The notes under the pieces: model-generated | Databases searched by the model: none | Told to the model about the DNA's origin: nothing | Seen by the model: the letters and a program-made list of their open reading frames with translations, nothing else | In this document: one piece after another, positions 50,733-62,383 of the stretch | Numbering within the stretch: position 1 is the first letter of the stretch | Layout of the letters: every line of letters starts with the position of its first letter | Translations under genes and position numbers: made by a program | Assembly (NCBI RefSeq): GCF_003073045.1 | Contig: NC_037590.1 | Coordinates: forward strand, 24,950,449 to 25,014,448 | Source: Pomacea canaliculata | Taxonomy: Eukaryota; Mollusca; Gastropoda; Architaenioglossa; Ampullariidae | Direction of reading: 5' to 3' | DNA: 64,000 nt

Positions 50733-51125
50733 AGTAGTATAGGCATGTTGCATCCAACCCCCATTTGGGGAGCCGGAAGGGGAGCCGTGACGTCACCGCC
50801 GCCATCTTGCCGGAAGTCGGTGGGGGCGGCCATCTTGTCGCCATCTTGCCGGAAGTCGCATGGGGGCGGCCATCTTGATGATGGTCATATCCGTGGCGGC
50901 CATCTTGGTCAGCCATCCTTGCGGAAGTTTCGCATGGGGGCGCCATCTTGAATGATGTCATATCCGCGGCAGCCATCTTGTCGCCCATCTTGTCGGAAGT
51001 CTCATGGGCGCGGCCATCTTGTCATTGCCCCTTTCCTCCCCCCTTACCCACGAGTGACTTGCCCCTGGGGTGAAGCGGGGAGGGACGGTGCGATAAAGTG
51101 TCGCGTGCTGTTTTTATGATGGCAC
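50733..51125 (+). repeat. Left terminal inverted repeat with YY1/ETS/CRE-type site array
   Basis: Pairs with 59079-59452. It holds the CRE TGACGTCA at 50788-50795, nine exact copies of CCATCTTG (at about 50801-51020, plus one altered) mostly within GGCGGCCATCTTG, and CCGGAAG-type sites after several of them. Internally it is made of units of about 70-74 bp starting catggg at 50859, 50933 and 51003. GGCGGCCATCTTG is the consensus for YY1 and CCGGAAGT that for ETS/GABP factors. Confidence 0.85.
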
Positions 51126-51697
51126 ATGATGGATCCGAGTGGAAGCACCTCTTTCACGTGCGTCGTAGCGGGGGCCTAGCCGCAGCGGAAACGTGTTTTG
51201 TGTTCGGCTTTTTAAATCAATGTGAAGATATGATGACTCCTCCCCTGATGAGTGGTGTGGTGTTACGGCGAATGGCAAAGAGGGATATCAAACGCTTAGA
51301 GGAGTGAACCGTTTGTAGAAGGGTTTACTACGTAAACGATTGGCGAGGTGATCAAGCACCGATGATCATTGCATCGATGACTTGAATGACTTGAAACAGA
51401 TCAAGTGTGACTAAGACTATTTAAAACCAAAGGTTCTCGATCATCGCAACTTGAAAGCATCATGTAATCGGTGCAAAACCTGTTTGGAAAAACAAAAGAG
51501 CAAGAGGAACCATCAGTTAACAGTCATTATCTGGTCGTCTTTAAAACCCAGGCGACGCTTTCTCAGATCAACCACTCGCCAAACAGATTGTAGCCTGGAA
51601 AACTGAAATATGTTCAGGAGAGTTTTTAAAGGACGCGAACATCGGCGCCTCATGGTTTATTTGCTGTTTGAATCTGCGACAGGAAACACCGGCGGTT
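51126..51697. other. Polinton interior, left part before the gap
   Basis: A 69-codon frame (51098-51307) begins inside the terminal repeat. No family was recognised. A second short frame starting at 51610 runs into the gap. Confidence 0.3.
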
Positions 51698-51797
51698 NNN
51701 NNNNNNNNNNNNNNNNNNNNNNNNNNNNNNNNNNNNNNNNNNNNNNNNNNNNNNNNNNNNNNNNNNNNNNNNNNNNNNNNNNNNNNNNNNNNNNNNN
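51698..51797. other. Assembly gap of 100 Ns
   Basis: Exactly 100 Ns, the conventional filler for a gap of unknown length. Missing Polinton genes may lie here. The bases just after (51798-51963) are open in one frame with a Pro-rich then Lys-rich sequence (PPPKRYMQGQNKKRGSY), perhaps the C-terminal end of an element protein. Confidence 0.95.
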
Positions 51798-52080
51798 TGA
51801 GTCGCCCTCAACCCTCCACTTCCTCGGCGGTGGTGCCACCACCAAAGCGATATATGCAGGGTCAAAACAAGAAGAGGGGTTCGTATAAGACCAAAAAAAG
51901 TTCAAAAGAAAAGCTGTTTTTTCCCTCCTCCTCCCTCCTCTCTCGACGACAGACGAACAAGTAAGAGTTTCGATGGTGTGTCTTGAAACTGCAAAATGGA
52001 AAAACCAAATAGGAAAGACTTTGAGGAACCCTTTGAGCGACGCCTAGGTTACCTCCCTCGCCTCTGCGGCTTTCGCACAT

Positions 52081-52091
52081 GTTTTTTTTTT

Positions 52092-52124
<33 letters not shown>
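52081..52124. repeat. Long poly-T tract
   Basis: About 43 nearly uninterrupted T residues with a single A, inside the Polinton close to the assembly gap. Length is likely unreliable. Confidence 0.8.
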
Positions 52125-52125
<1 letters not shown>

Positions 52126-52184
52126 GCAGTCGATTAGCCCTACACTCCACGTGGTGACTGCGGACAAAGGCTCACTCTTTGAAA

Positions 52185-52805
52185 TATTTCTGATGCAGGA
52201 TTATTTTTGGAGTGAGCTTTTGAGAAGAAAGGCTATAAAAGAAAACTCCCTCCAAATCAAACATAGTCTCTCGTCTTGGGGAAAAAAATACGACGAGAGC
52301 CATACAAGCAAAAAAAGGGGTGGTCGGGTAAAACAAGCAGATGCTATGCAACTAGGATTCAACGAAAGACACAGGCTCCCACACTAAAAGCGTCCTCATA
52401 ACATAAGCCAATCGCATTGGGGAAAAAAATACACGTGTAGCAGTGTGTAATAACGAAGAGTGGTTGGGGGTGGTGGGAAATGGTATTTGTTGAAATATTC
52501 TGATTGGCAGGATTATTTTTGGGAGTGAGCTTTTGACGAGAAGAAGGTAAAAGAAAACCCTCCAAACCAACACTCAGTCTCTCTCTCTCTCTTGGGAAAA
52601 AACATACACGAGAGCCATACAAGCAAAAAAAAAGGGGTGGGGTCGGGTAAAAATAAGCAATTCTCTGCAACTAGATTCAACAAGACACAGCTCCCACATA
52701 TATATTTAGCGTCCTCATCATACCAACGCTTGGGAAAAAAAAAAAATACACGTTGCAGTTGGTAAAAACGAAGAGTGGGTGTTGGGCTGTGGGTGGGAAA
52801 TGGTA
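52185..52805. repeat. Direct tandem duplication of about 300 bp inside the Polinton
   Basis: The block from gcaggattatttttggagtgag through gagagccatacaagcaaaaa to gaagagtggttgggggtg (about 52195-52480) is repeated at about 52507-52800 with many one-base indels in homopolymers. A second short tandem duplication of about 75 bp (gaccgctgtaggta) follows at about 52850-53005. Confidence 0.8.
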
Positions 52806-53005
52806 CCAATGCTGTAGTAGCGGACGTTCACTCTCTGTAAGATGGCATAATTGACGCTGGCAGACCGCTGTAGGTACGTCAGATAGTTTATCACGCGCCA
52901 CTACTGTGACTATAGCTGTTAAGATGAGGCGTGGCCGACCGCTGTAGGTACTTTCAGATGACAAGTTTAATCGCGCCGCCACTGACTGTGATAAGCTGTA
53001 AGAAT

Positions 53006-53267
53006 GATTGCTCTGGCAGCACTCTGTATGATTTTCTCGACTTACTTCTGTGACTTCAGACCGTCAGTCACACGGGACTGAAGGGCGCCTTTGGCGACGT
53101 ATCCCAATCAACCTGCCTTTGAGACTTTTTAGTCCCTTAGACTCCGCGAGCTATTCATGTCGAGCAGGCAAAACAGCGTACTTGAACAGGTCCGTCCTCT
53201 CTCTCTGCTCTCACACAGACCATGGATAATTCGTAAGTTGAGACGACTGTTTGTTTATTTTTAAAAA

Positions 53268-53298
<31 letters not shown>

Positions 53299-56200
53299 CT
53301 CTAAAACCGAGTATAGGCATTCACGGATTTTTTTTTTTTATCCCTTCTTTTTTTAGAAATGTACTTTCTGTGGCGGTTACAATTTCCGGCGGGTGCAAGA
53401 ACCCTAGAATCGGCATATTGAAAGCCACACATCAGAAAAAGATAAAGGTTTTCATGGTTCTTTGTGATTTTCGGAACGCGGAGTTTTCGCGCAAGAGAGC
53501 ATCTTCGGCCGCATGTGAAAGGTTCATCTCCGTCACCTTCGACTGCTTTGATGGCTTCCTCCTCCTCCTGCCTCTCCTTACCGTCACCTCAGCGCTAAAA
53601 GCAAAAAACCCAGGCGCAGGGTCAGATAGAAGAGATGAGCTTTTATCACACAAGTTACCCCCTGATGTTGAAGAAGTGTATGTATATATATCACTGGATC
53701 CGGGCCACCCCCCCCCGCGTGCAGTCAAAACGCTACAAACGGTAACGCGAAAACAGCAGTCGGTAATGTTACGCGGTTCTTTTGCGACTCCCCAATGCCA
53801 CTTCCTGTATGGAGACATAACTGTCTCGTGGATCTTTTGGATATCTCAAAAAAAAAGCGTTTTTTAAAAAAATTAATTTTCCACTCCCTTTTTGTTAAAA
53901 AATAAAACTTTCTTCATGGGAGTTGTCAACTTTTTCATGCCTACTGCCAACAACACACAGAGCGCTAGGAACAAGAAAGACCGCCGTCTGATTTCGCAAT
54001 AAAAGAGATTTTTTGGACTTTATACATCAAGTTCAAGCAACGTAACGACGCGTTGGAGCAGCCCCAATAACGAACGTCCGCGACAGTAAGGTGCGGTGGA
54101 GGCCATCATGTCTCCACCTTCCTTTTTGTCAGCGTAGTCAGCCGATCGACGACTTTTCCTATCGTGGTTGTTTGTAAGCAGATTAAAGGATCTTTTAACC
54201 CGAATACATTAAAAAATTTAACATGAACCTTGCATACACCTTCAAACAGACGAAACCTACGGGCAGAGCGTGTGACGTGACAATTTTGTTTTTTTAGAAA
54301 TTAAGCGCCATCGCATTACACCGTGGCTCATATGCGGGCATGTTTTTTCGCGTCTTGTGGGTGGTAAGACCGGCTGGTGTGGGTCGCTCTGCGCGAGAAT
54401 AATACTGTTCAAGTACAATGTACCGCAGTCTGCCCTTCTTTTCTTTGTGACTTTCCAGGGAAGTGACCTGCTAGGAAGATCGCCGAGTTAGAAGATCATT
54501 AGGAAAGGTAACATGTTCGATGTTTTTTTCAGTTTGATGAAAGTCAGTCTCCTCCCTCCCCCCCGTTCTCCTGTCCTCCCCTCCACGGACAGCGCGTACA
54601 AGAGTTACAGACGTTCGCTTGATTTCCTCTCGTCGTTTTACATTAACAGCACATTTCCATGCACATAAATCGGAACATCGACAAGAAAGCTCAATGACAC
54701 ACCACGCGTTCAATGGTTGCAGTGCGGAAAACGTTGAAAAACAAATTAGCGGTGATCGGAGCGTGACGAAAAGAATCAAGGGTGATTAAGGTGAAAGAGA
54801 CGTATCAAAGGGCGGGGTTCTATCGAGTACACAGCACTCACACCGTCCTGGAAAGTTTATCAATGCGGCACGGTTTCGGGATCGAGCGTGCCGTTTGTTT
54901 TTTCCGTATATGTCTCTTGGGCCACCTTTGATTTCGATAGTTTATTTTTGATGCGCTCACCCGTCTTGCTTCCCCAAGCCGACAGCAACTACACAGCGGT
55001 AAACAGCACAACACAGTTCCCTGTTCGTTGTCGGTAGCAGTAACGTTCCGTGATTTTGAGTTCGCCGGTTTTTGCCTTTGGGCGTCATGCGACGGCGACC
55101 TCGCAACAGGACTGTGATCGATCGCAAATGGTCGACATCTAGAAAAAAAAAAAAAAGATCCTCATGGACCGGTCTTTCTTTTTATATATGCGAGAAGCGG
55201 TTTAGTGACCGTGCTTACAGGACTAGGAAGATGCGTGTCGATCTAACAACAAAACAACTCCCCCTGACATGTATTCAAAATTCCCACCAGGGAAAGACAG
55301 CGCGCTGCATTAAAGCCCGGGATTCGACGACATACTTGCGTCAACTTACCGGTCATACTATGAAGGGTTTACTCGGGGAAATTGACATGCAATGTCATCA
55401 AACACCTATCCCTTGTTCGCTCAGGTTTGTCCTTCTGGCGACAAAAGAAGCAGACGATGACGAAATGTTTGACGAGACCAAAAAACCCTTTAAGTTTGTG
55501 GTGAAGGCTCGCCACTACGCATTTTTTGTGCATTTCTGCACGGTGCACCAAAGCTAAAATTTCTAGAGCGTCGTCAATTTTCGCTACCGCGGCCGGGGGT
55601 TTAGGTGGTTTACGCACATGAAAGTAGTTGGCTGCCTACAGGGACGTCAGCAGAACAAAAGGTTTCTTCCCGACGAGCGTCACCTCTGTTCGACACACTA
55701 CCAGAAGAAACAGCGCACCACGCAACCTCCCTCCCGCGCCTTTCTAAATGAGCGCCAGGCATGAATATAAGCATCTAGGAATTCCAGGGGATCCAGCTAA
55801 GATGGCTCCTCGACTGAAAGGTGATTGGGTAGAGGAGTGGTCGCGCGTTATATGTTCGATACACTCATATCAGAAGCTAAGCATCTACAGACGGAGCAAA
55901 TCGCCTACTGTCAAAGGTCTGATGGAAGGTGATTTCTCGCAAGATGTAAATGAGGATATAGAGATGCAATAAGTTCTGGTGAGATGGCAGGCGGAGAGAT
56001 AATTTATCTTATATTGCTGAGATTATGTGCTGGAGTTGTGATTTATTCAGTAGCGTAAATCAACTCAAGACGATCGATGCGATTATTGCTGCAATGGTGC
56101 ACGCAGTATACTGCGATTTAGTCACAAACATATGGAGAACTGAGTAGGAAAGTTAACAAGGAGATATCATACCTGGAATTCGCCTTATAACTAGGTACGT

Positions 56201-57240
56201 GGAGACTTGAGGGACAGTAGATTATGGAAGTATCTGATAGTTTACGTGTTGAAGATTACCGGACTAGGATTATTATTTATGATCTTGTGCAAGAGTGCGT
56301 GTGGGTGGGGCGTGTCGCGATGGGGGCATCAGAATTTCTAGCGCTACTACTCGCTGTGCTACGATCACGATAGATGAAAGGCAAACGCTAATTTCTGGCT
56401 TCCCGGATCACATCTGCGCTATCTCTTCATAACTCTGTCTTCCGAGTCTACTTTTCGCTGTTTTGATGAAGACAAAGACATCATGCCGACTTGCTTTCGT
56501 CAGGATCAGACAATGTTATAAATCGACCAAAGCCCGGTTGCAACGAAACATGATGTTGCGCTGGTTATGTGTTCGAAAAGTAGGGAGAGAAGGGGGCCTC
56601 GCATAGCATTTTTGTTATGCAGTCAGGTAGAGGGGATAGAGGATGGCAGAAGGGCAAGGTGCTGTGCCAATCACGTTAAAATTCTCACGACATGCATATA
56701 GTAGGTTGTCAACGATACCTTCAGAGCAATGACCCCGTACAAAGCATAGAGTGGCTTCGATGCCAGTGCAACGCCTTGTAGTCTCTGTGACGCTTGTTGA
56801 TGCCACGAGACATGGGCGACGGTGTGTGGAACATCCCCATCATCCGGAAAAAAGAAATGAATTGTAAGGGTGTGAAAAAAGAGACGTGTACGGACAAAGT
56901 AGTGCGAGAGCGAGTGGCTTGTTAGAAGGTGGGTCATGTTATCTTGTAAAAACATTCAACTGATTCGGCGATAACATTTAATAATTACAAAAAGAAAAAA
57001 GATCAGTGTAGGGAAGAAGGCATTCCGCGTCGACGGGTGGCCATTCGGAAACAGCAGAACGCGTCTATCAGTTTCAGCGGCTTGGATTCTTTTTTCACGA
57101 CAGAAAAAGAACTGCCTCCCTCAGTCTGGCGTGGTCGCTCATTCATAACCGTTTAAACAAAAGCCACTCGTCACGAGGTTTGCGGAAAAAAACGCGTATG
57201 GAGATCACGCGTACTTACCAAAAAACGTCGTCGGTGTTGC
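53006..57240. other. Polinton interior, unassigned
   Basis: More GC-rich than the flanks, with open frames of 165 codons (53370-53867) and 161 codons (55072-55557) on the plus strand and shorter ones on the minus strand. None showed a motif that I could tie to Polinton integrase, packaging ATPase, protease or capsid proteins, and several overlap on opposite strands. They may be fragments of decayed element genes. Confidence 0.3.
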
Positions 57241-58770
57241 TGCATGCAGGAAATGTGGGAGTGCGAGTTGGGAAAGACAAAAAATAAAGACCAATTCCCC
57301 CAAATCTCCCCCGTTATACGCTGCAACAAGCTCCCACTCCTACAGTTCAAACGATATCCCACCGAAAACGACAACATTCTATTCGAGCCGCCAGTGAAAG
57401 ACGAAACGCTGAATTTTTTTTTTTTTTTTATTTTTTTGTTTGTTTTTTTTTTTTTTTTTGGTGTGTTTTTTTTTTGGCCTGGGTGCAGTGCGATCTTCAC
57501 GTCCCCGAGGCGTTGCGTGGCTGGAAGCGGTCAGCGAGAATGACGCCCATCGTCTTCAAAAACATTCACGTCACGCGCTCCGACATTGGTTCCTTTCATG
57601 CGAGCGGGTACGCCGGAAAATATAAACTGTTGACCGGATCCACAAAAACGCTCATCGGCAGCTATGTCGGCAACAACAGGTTTTAATAGCGACCCCCTTT
57701 GTTGAATGGTATCTTGAAAATGGGCTCATAGTCCTGCCGCTGTACCTGGTGATAGAATACGACACCAACCCAAACCTTGCTTTTAAAGGGTTGCTTTGGC
57801 GACACTGGTCACCAGCGCGTGACGCCCAAGGATAAATCTGACAGCGATCCATCCAAAAAACAAGATTTTAAGCGAAACGTTCAACTGTTAGGCAACAGTG
57901 CTTACGGCAAGACGCTCACAACATCGCCAGGCACTGCGACATTTACTACGTCGGTGACTCTGACTGTGAAAAACTGATAAACGACAGTCCTTTCAAAAGC
58001 TGACGGAACTGACGGAAGACTTGTACGAATAGTAGAGATGGCCAAAAAGAAATCAACTGGGTCTCCCCCTTGCGATTGGCTATTTCGTCTACCGAGTCGC
58101 CAAACTGAGAATGCTTCAGTTTTACTACGACTGCGTGGACAAGTACGTAGACCGCAGCAACTTTCAGCTTGTGCGGCGATGGACACGGATTCGCTGTACA
58201 TGGCTTTGGCTGCCCACCTCGCTTCGAAGATGCCGTCCGTCCCGAGTTGCAACACAACAGTTTTTTTTTCATAGAATACACGCAATGGTTCCGGGACAAG
58301 CATGCGACCAACATCACAAGCAAGACTTTTGTGCACAGGAAGCAAAAACAATATAAACCCACAAACCCTGGGACCCCTCTGCCTGTCCCTGCCTGTTCTC
58401 AACGCGCTCGCGACGACATAACGCATCACCGGGCTGTTTAAAACAGAGTAGAAAACAGGCGATGCTACCATCGTAGCTCTCTGCAGCAAACTATTACATT
58501 TGTTTCGGTGACACGCAAAAAGTCAGCACCAAGGGGCTAAACAACACATCCAAAATCAACTTTGCCACAACCATTTCAACGTGTGAAAAAAACAGGTTTT
58601 TACAGACACAGCAAGCCAGCGGTGGATGCAACACCGGTTTCAAGAAAAACAGATGGTAAGATCTATGTTACCTATCAACAAACATCGCAAACTCTTTGTC
58701 CTATCTGTAATACATCAAGCGTAAGAAGGTCCTGACGAATGGCGGCTTGACCGGTGACATGACGTACCGT
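57241..58770 (+). pseudogene. Protein-primed DNA polymerase B of the Polinton, broken by several frameshifts
   Basis: Family B polymerase that would replicate the element. Motifs occur in the right order in changing frames: QEMWECELG at about 57244, a VPEALRGW region near 57494, KTLIGSYVG near 57640, VIEYDTNPN near 57750, the template-binding NSAYGKT motif near 57895, a KLRMLQFYYD region near 58105 and the catalytic MDTDSLYM at 58179-58202, then KGLNN near 58535 and YIKRKKVLTN near 58705. Poly-T runs at 57415-57475 interrupt the N-terminal side. At least five frame changes and several stops rule out one intact protein. Breaks are described only; assembly error near homopolymers may add to true decay. 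Confidence 0.88.
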
Positions 58771-59078
58771 GTGCCGCTTAGGACATTTGAGCGCTGCTGC
58801 TACCGTTTAGACTGTGATATCTTCAAAGCCTGTGATAAAAGTTTTTTTTCCTTTCTGGTCTTTAAATGCGTCAACGACACATTTTTTGCCAGTCAAAACA
58901 GCCCCTGCCTCTCGTGCGCGCACTGGGTGGACAAAAGTTTATTAAAGTTTATACTTTTTGTAACTTTGACGAAATGGGCTCTTTCAATTTGTTGCAAGCA
59001 TTTCTGTTCATCCACCCCAGTGATTTGATCCCAGAGTTGATGGCCCCCTCGCACGCGCACACAAAGGGTGGGGTAAGG
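58771..59078. other. Polinton interior between polymerase and right repeat
   Basis: About 300 bases with an open frame up to 59028 that shows no recognisable motif. Confidence 0.3.
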
Positions 59079-59452
59079 GTGCCATCATAAACACAGCACG
59101 CGACACTTTATCGCACCGTTCCCTCCCAGGGCAAGTCATCGTGGTAAGGGGGAGGAAGGGGCATGACAAGATGGCCGCGCCATGAGACTCTCCGACAAGA
59201 TGGCTGACAAGATGGCTGCCGCGGATATGAACATCATCAAGATGGCCGCCCCATGCGACTTCCGCAAGATGGCTGACAAGATGGCCGCCACGGATATGAC
59301 ATCATCAAGATGGCCGCCCCCATGCGACTTCCGGCAAGATGGCCGACAAGATGGCCGCCCCCATCCGACTTCCGGCAAGATGGCGGCGGTGACGTCACGG
59401 CTCCCCTTCCGGCTCCCCAAATGGGGGTTGGATGCAACATGCCTATACTACT
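59079..59452 (-). repeat. Right terminal inverted repeat with YY1/ETS/CRE-type site array
   Basis: Inverted partner of 50733-51125. It contains ten copies of CAAGATGG (about 59167-59383), CGACTTCCGG-type ETS sites and the CRE TGACGTCA at 59390-59397. It differs from the left repeat by small indels and substitutions, so the two ends have diverged since insertion or were assembled imperfectly. Confidence 0.85.
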
Positions 59453-59458
59453 TATGTA

Positions 59459-62340
59459 GCTATGACTATAAAAATCCTAGTACGTTATAACTCAGGCAGT
59501 AGCTATGGTTGTATGAGTGTGGTAAGCTATAGCTATAGACCAAACGACCCCGGGTGACAGACGTGTACCTTTAGATCGTAACATGTTGCATTAACTTTTT
59601 TTAGAACACTATGGTACTTGAACATTCAACAGAAATGCCGATAGATAAAGATACTAATAATATCCGCAAACAGTTCGTAGAAAATTCTCGAAAGTTAAGT
59701 AGGGTAGTAGAAATGTTGCCCATTATTTCGCAGAAATGTGGTCATTTATAATTGCTAAAATATCCGCTAACAGCTCATAGAAAAGCTGGCATGAAAAGTT
59801 TGAAATATCCCACACAACAGCCTTGCTGTCATAGTTCTCTGTGTGTGTGTGTGTGCGTCGGTGTGCGTGAGAGAGAAGCATGCACGCACACACATGCGTG
59901 GTAGTGAACACTCGTCAAAGATGGCGCTTACAAAAATAGCGAGACACCATAACAACGGCTCATTATAGTTATTCCTAGAATTATCATAATGTGATGTTTG
60001 CTTTCCCAGACTAATTGTTTTTACTACAATACACGATATTTCATAATTGTGTTTATTACATAACACTATAAGCCTTTAGAATGATTGTAATCTTCAGCTG
60101 GCTTTCCTGGAAACATTTTATTTATTGGCTATAAGCCCTGGGAGTATTTTTAGCCATCACAGAATAATCGCACAATAACAATTCAGAATATGTTAGGACA
60201 AATAATTTACAAAGCAGCTTTTTCTTGGAATGATGTGCGACAGTCAGCCAGTGCCCAGCTGAACTGGTGTGAATAACACGTCAGCCACATTTCGTGGCCA
60301 TGACAACAAGCTGACCACTAGGATTGTGCAAGTTTGCCAGTTTACGGACGTTAATGAGGAAAAACGCCGCCAACGACGGCGTTTGGTGACGTCAGCAATG
60401 TATTGTTGGTACGTGATGAGTTGCCGGCAGGAAGTTGGCGTTCACGTGCTTCGCAGTTTCTTTTGTTATCCTGTTAGCCTGGGCCGCCAGCTGTTCAGCT
60501 TTCTTCTCTCCAAAACGTGATGCGGATGCATGTTTAAATCTCGTAATAACGATTTTTTCTTTAACAGGAACGGAAGCAGGTTGTCCGCTAATCAGTAATC
60601 GAACTACTACTCGCTGGCTTGATGGGTTCACGTGCAGCCATAACCAATCAGTGCTCGGGGGTCTAGCCACGTGATCTGCGAGCGTGAGTTTTCTGAGGAA
60701 GCGAGTGACGGTGCTGTTTCCGAAGAAGAGCTTGGTGCTCGACATGGAACCTGTGTAATTATATACACGGAAGAAATCTGAATATTCTCCCCTCCCACTC
60801 TCACCATTTTTTTTTTCATTATTCCTTGTGGTTCTTCGAGCGCAAAAATAAATCGATCGCGTCTTTCACCATGCGTGACCGTGCATGTCTCTTAGCAACA
60901 GTTCTTATCACAATCAACACGAGGGCAGAAAAGAGTGACGTGTGTATACTGTGTATTCATACAACTGAATATGTTTTATGTCATACAGTAAATTAATAGG
61001 ACACAAAGAGGTCTGTGAGAAGTAAAGACGAGTCGATCGTACCTAAGAGTAAGCCCCTGGTGTAGTGTAGATAACATCATACGCTTGTCCTACTATCATT
61101 CAGTACACACTTCCTTCATGATGAATATCAGATTACGGAGAAATGAGTGGAAGTGTGTAGGCGCGCGTGTGCGTGTAGTTGTAGTAGTCTATGTAATGAC
61201 TATCCAAGTGACCGTGTATATGTATCACTCTTACTGACTGTAATGGCTGTCTTCGAGTCTTGCTGGCTTCTATAATGCTTGTCTTAGAATCTTACTATCT
61301 ACATGACTATCTTAATGTCTACCAAAGTAATGGCCGCCTTAGAATCTAATTCTGGACATGGTTGTCTTAGTCTTACAGTGAGATATGCTGTTAGACGGTT
61401 TGGACGGTCTGCTGCCTGAAAGTGAAAATAACTAAATTCCTGGAAAACAAGAAAAGCAAAAGTGAAACTATAAATGGCTCATTTGAGGGGAATTCACGGA
61501 ATGACTGGCGCTTGCACTGCATAACAGATGATTTATTCGTTACAAGGGGTAATATAACGGGCGAGGGTTGTTTGAGGAAGCCCTCAGAATGATCTGGCAT
61601 TTTGAAACTCATCAGAAAGGTCAGGATGTATGTGTGCATGTCTCACCTTCTTGTGGCTGAGAGAAAAATGCCACCTTTGTCTTGCCCTTGTGGTGTTAGT
61701 ATATTTTACTGCTGGGTCCCTCAGCCAAATGTAACTGAGCAGAACATTTGCTAATTTGTCTTCACCTATAGTGAGCCTACAGGCTCAGTCTAAAGAATGA
61801 TTGAAAGCAGCCCGAGGTCACAACATTGACCCACATTTCCCCCTGTAAGACTAAAGACAACATTACATTAAACAATCAAATTAGTGTTAAAACTTTGTCA
61901 ACAAGACATCATTAAGTAAAGCTGTGTAAGGAGAATTGTTTTTATTTACTCGTCACGTGCCCAGCTCTGTACACAGTCAGGTCATAATTACAGCTAGGGT
62001 CACAGCCTGCTTTTAATCTAGTGTTTGTTTTACTGTCTGTATCACTATTTACTTTTATTTATTCTTTGTTTGTTTGTTTTGTGTCACCAAAACATGTACG
62101 TGAGAGAAGCAGCTCGTCCCGCTCCAGCAGGTACAGGGAGCAGCAGTTATGGGCTTGCCACGGACACCTGTCGACAATCCAGCCTCTGAGCTCTATAAAT
62201 CATTCGTCCCCCTTTAATATGTATTCTGTCATGTGATACAGTTGATATAGCTAGCAGACCATTGTTTGTTTGTTTAGGGGGGTCTATAAACTTGACAGGT
62301 TTAAAAACTACAGATTTAGTGGCTTTCATCAAACATTTGC
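59459..62340. other. Gene-poor region right of the Polinton
   Basis: The flank begins with remnants of the 45-bp repeat. The 117-codon minus-strand frame at 60392-60745 has an ATG but no recognised domain. Loose 40-bp repetition (atggctgtcttagaatcttac) occurs at about 61240-61380. Confidence 0.35.
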
Positions 62341-62353
62341 TTTTACTCGACAG

Positions 62354-62383
62354 GGACTTCAGGCCCCAGCAATGTCTTCAGAT
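62354..62383 (+). other. Possible 30-bp microexon
   Basis: An AG-preceded block (ctcgacag) of 30 bases ends at a GTAAGC donor. No frame of it joins directly to the open frame of the candidate exon at 63024 without a stop, so the pair cannot be consecutive as drawn. Confidence 0.2.

Larger units (their letters stand above)
50733..59452 (+). mobile_element. Polinton/Maverick element, decayed, with 6-bp target duplication
   Basis: Polintons are large virus-related DNA transposons with protein-primed polymerase B, retroviral-type integrase and capsid genes. The ends are AGTAGTATAGG and its inverted partner CCTATACTACT, fitting the family's AG...CT termini. TATGTA flanks both sides (50727-50732 and 59453-59458), a 6-bp duplication as expected. 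Removing the element restores gctcgg-TATGTA-gctatgac, matching the neighbouring tandem unit gctcgg-TGTGTA-gctatgac, which demonstrates the insertion. Terminal inverted repeats span 50733-51125 and 59079-59452. The length as assembled is 8720 bp, short for the family (usually 15-20 kb), but an N gap of unknown true size is inside. Only polymerase B was recognised. Integrase, ATPase, protease and capsid genes were not seen. Confidence 0.9.

Noticed and set aside
53370..53867. 165-codon open frame in the Polinton
   Set aside because: No recognisable motif, overlaps a long minus-strand frame and ends in a low-complexity tract. Kept only as an unassigned interior.
55072..55557. 161-codon open frame in the Polinton
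   Set aside because: No match in my knowledge to integrase, ATPase, protease or capsid motifs. It could be a fragment, but I cannot support a gene call.
60392..60745. 117-codon minus-strand open frame with an ATG
   Set aside because: No family motif, no splice or poly(A) support, and an overlapping plus-strand frame looks equally protein-like but lacks an ATG.
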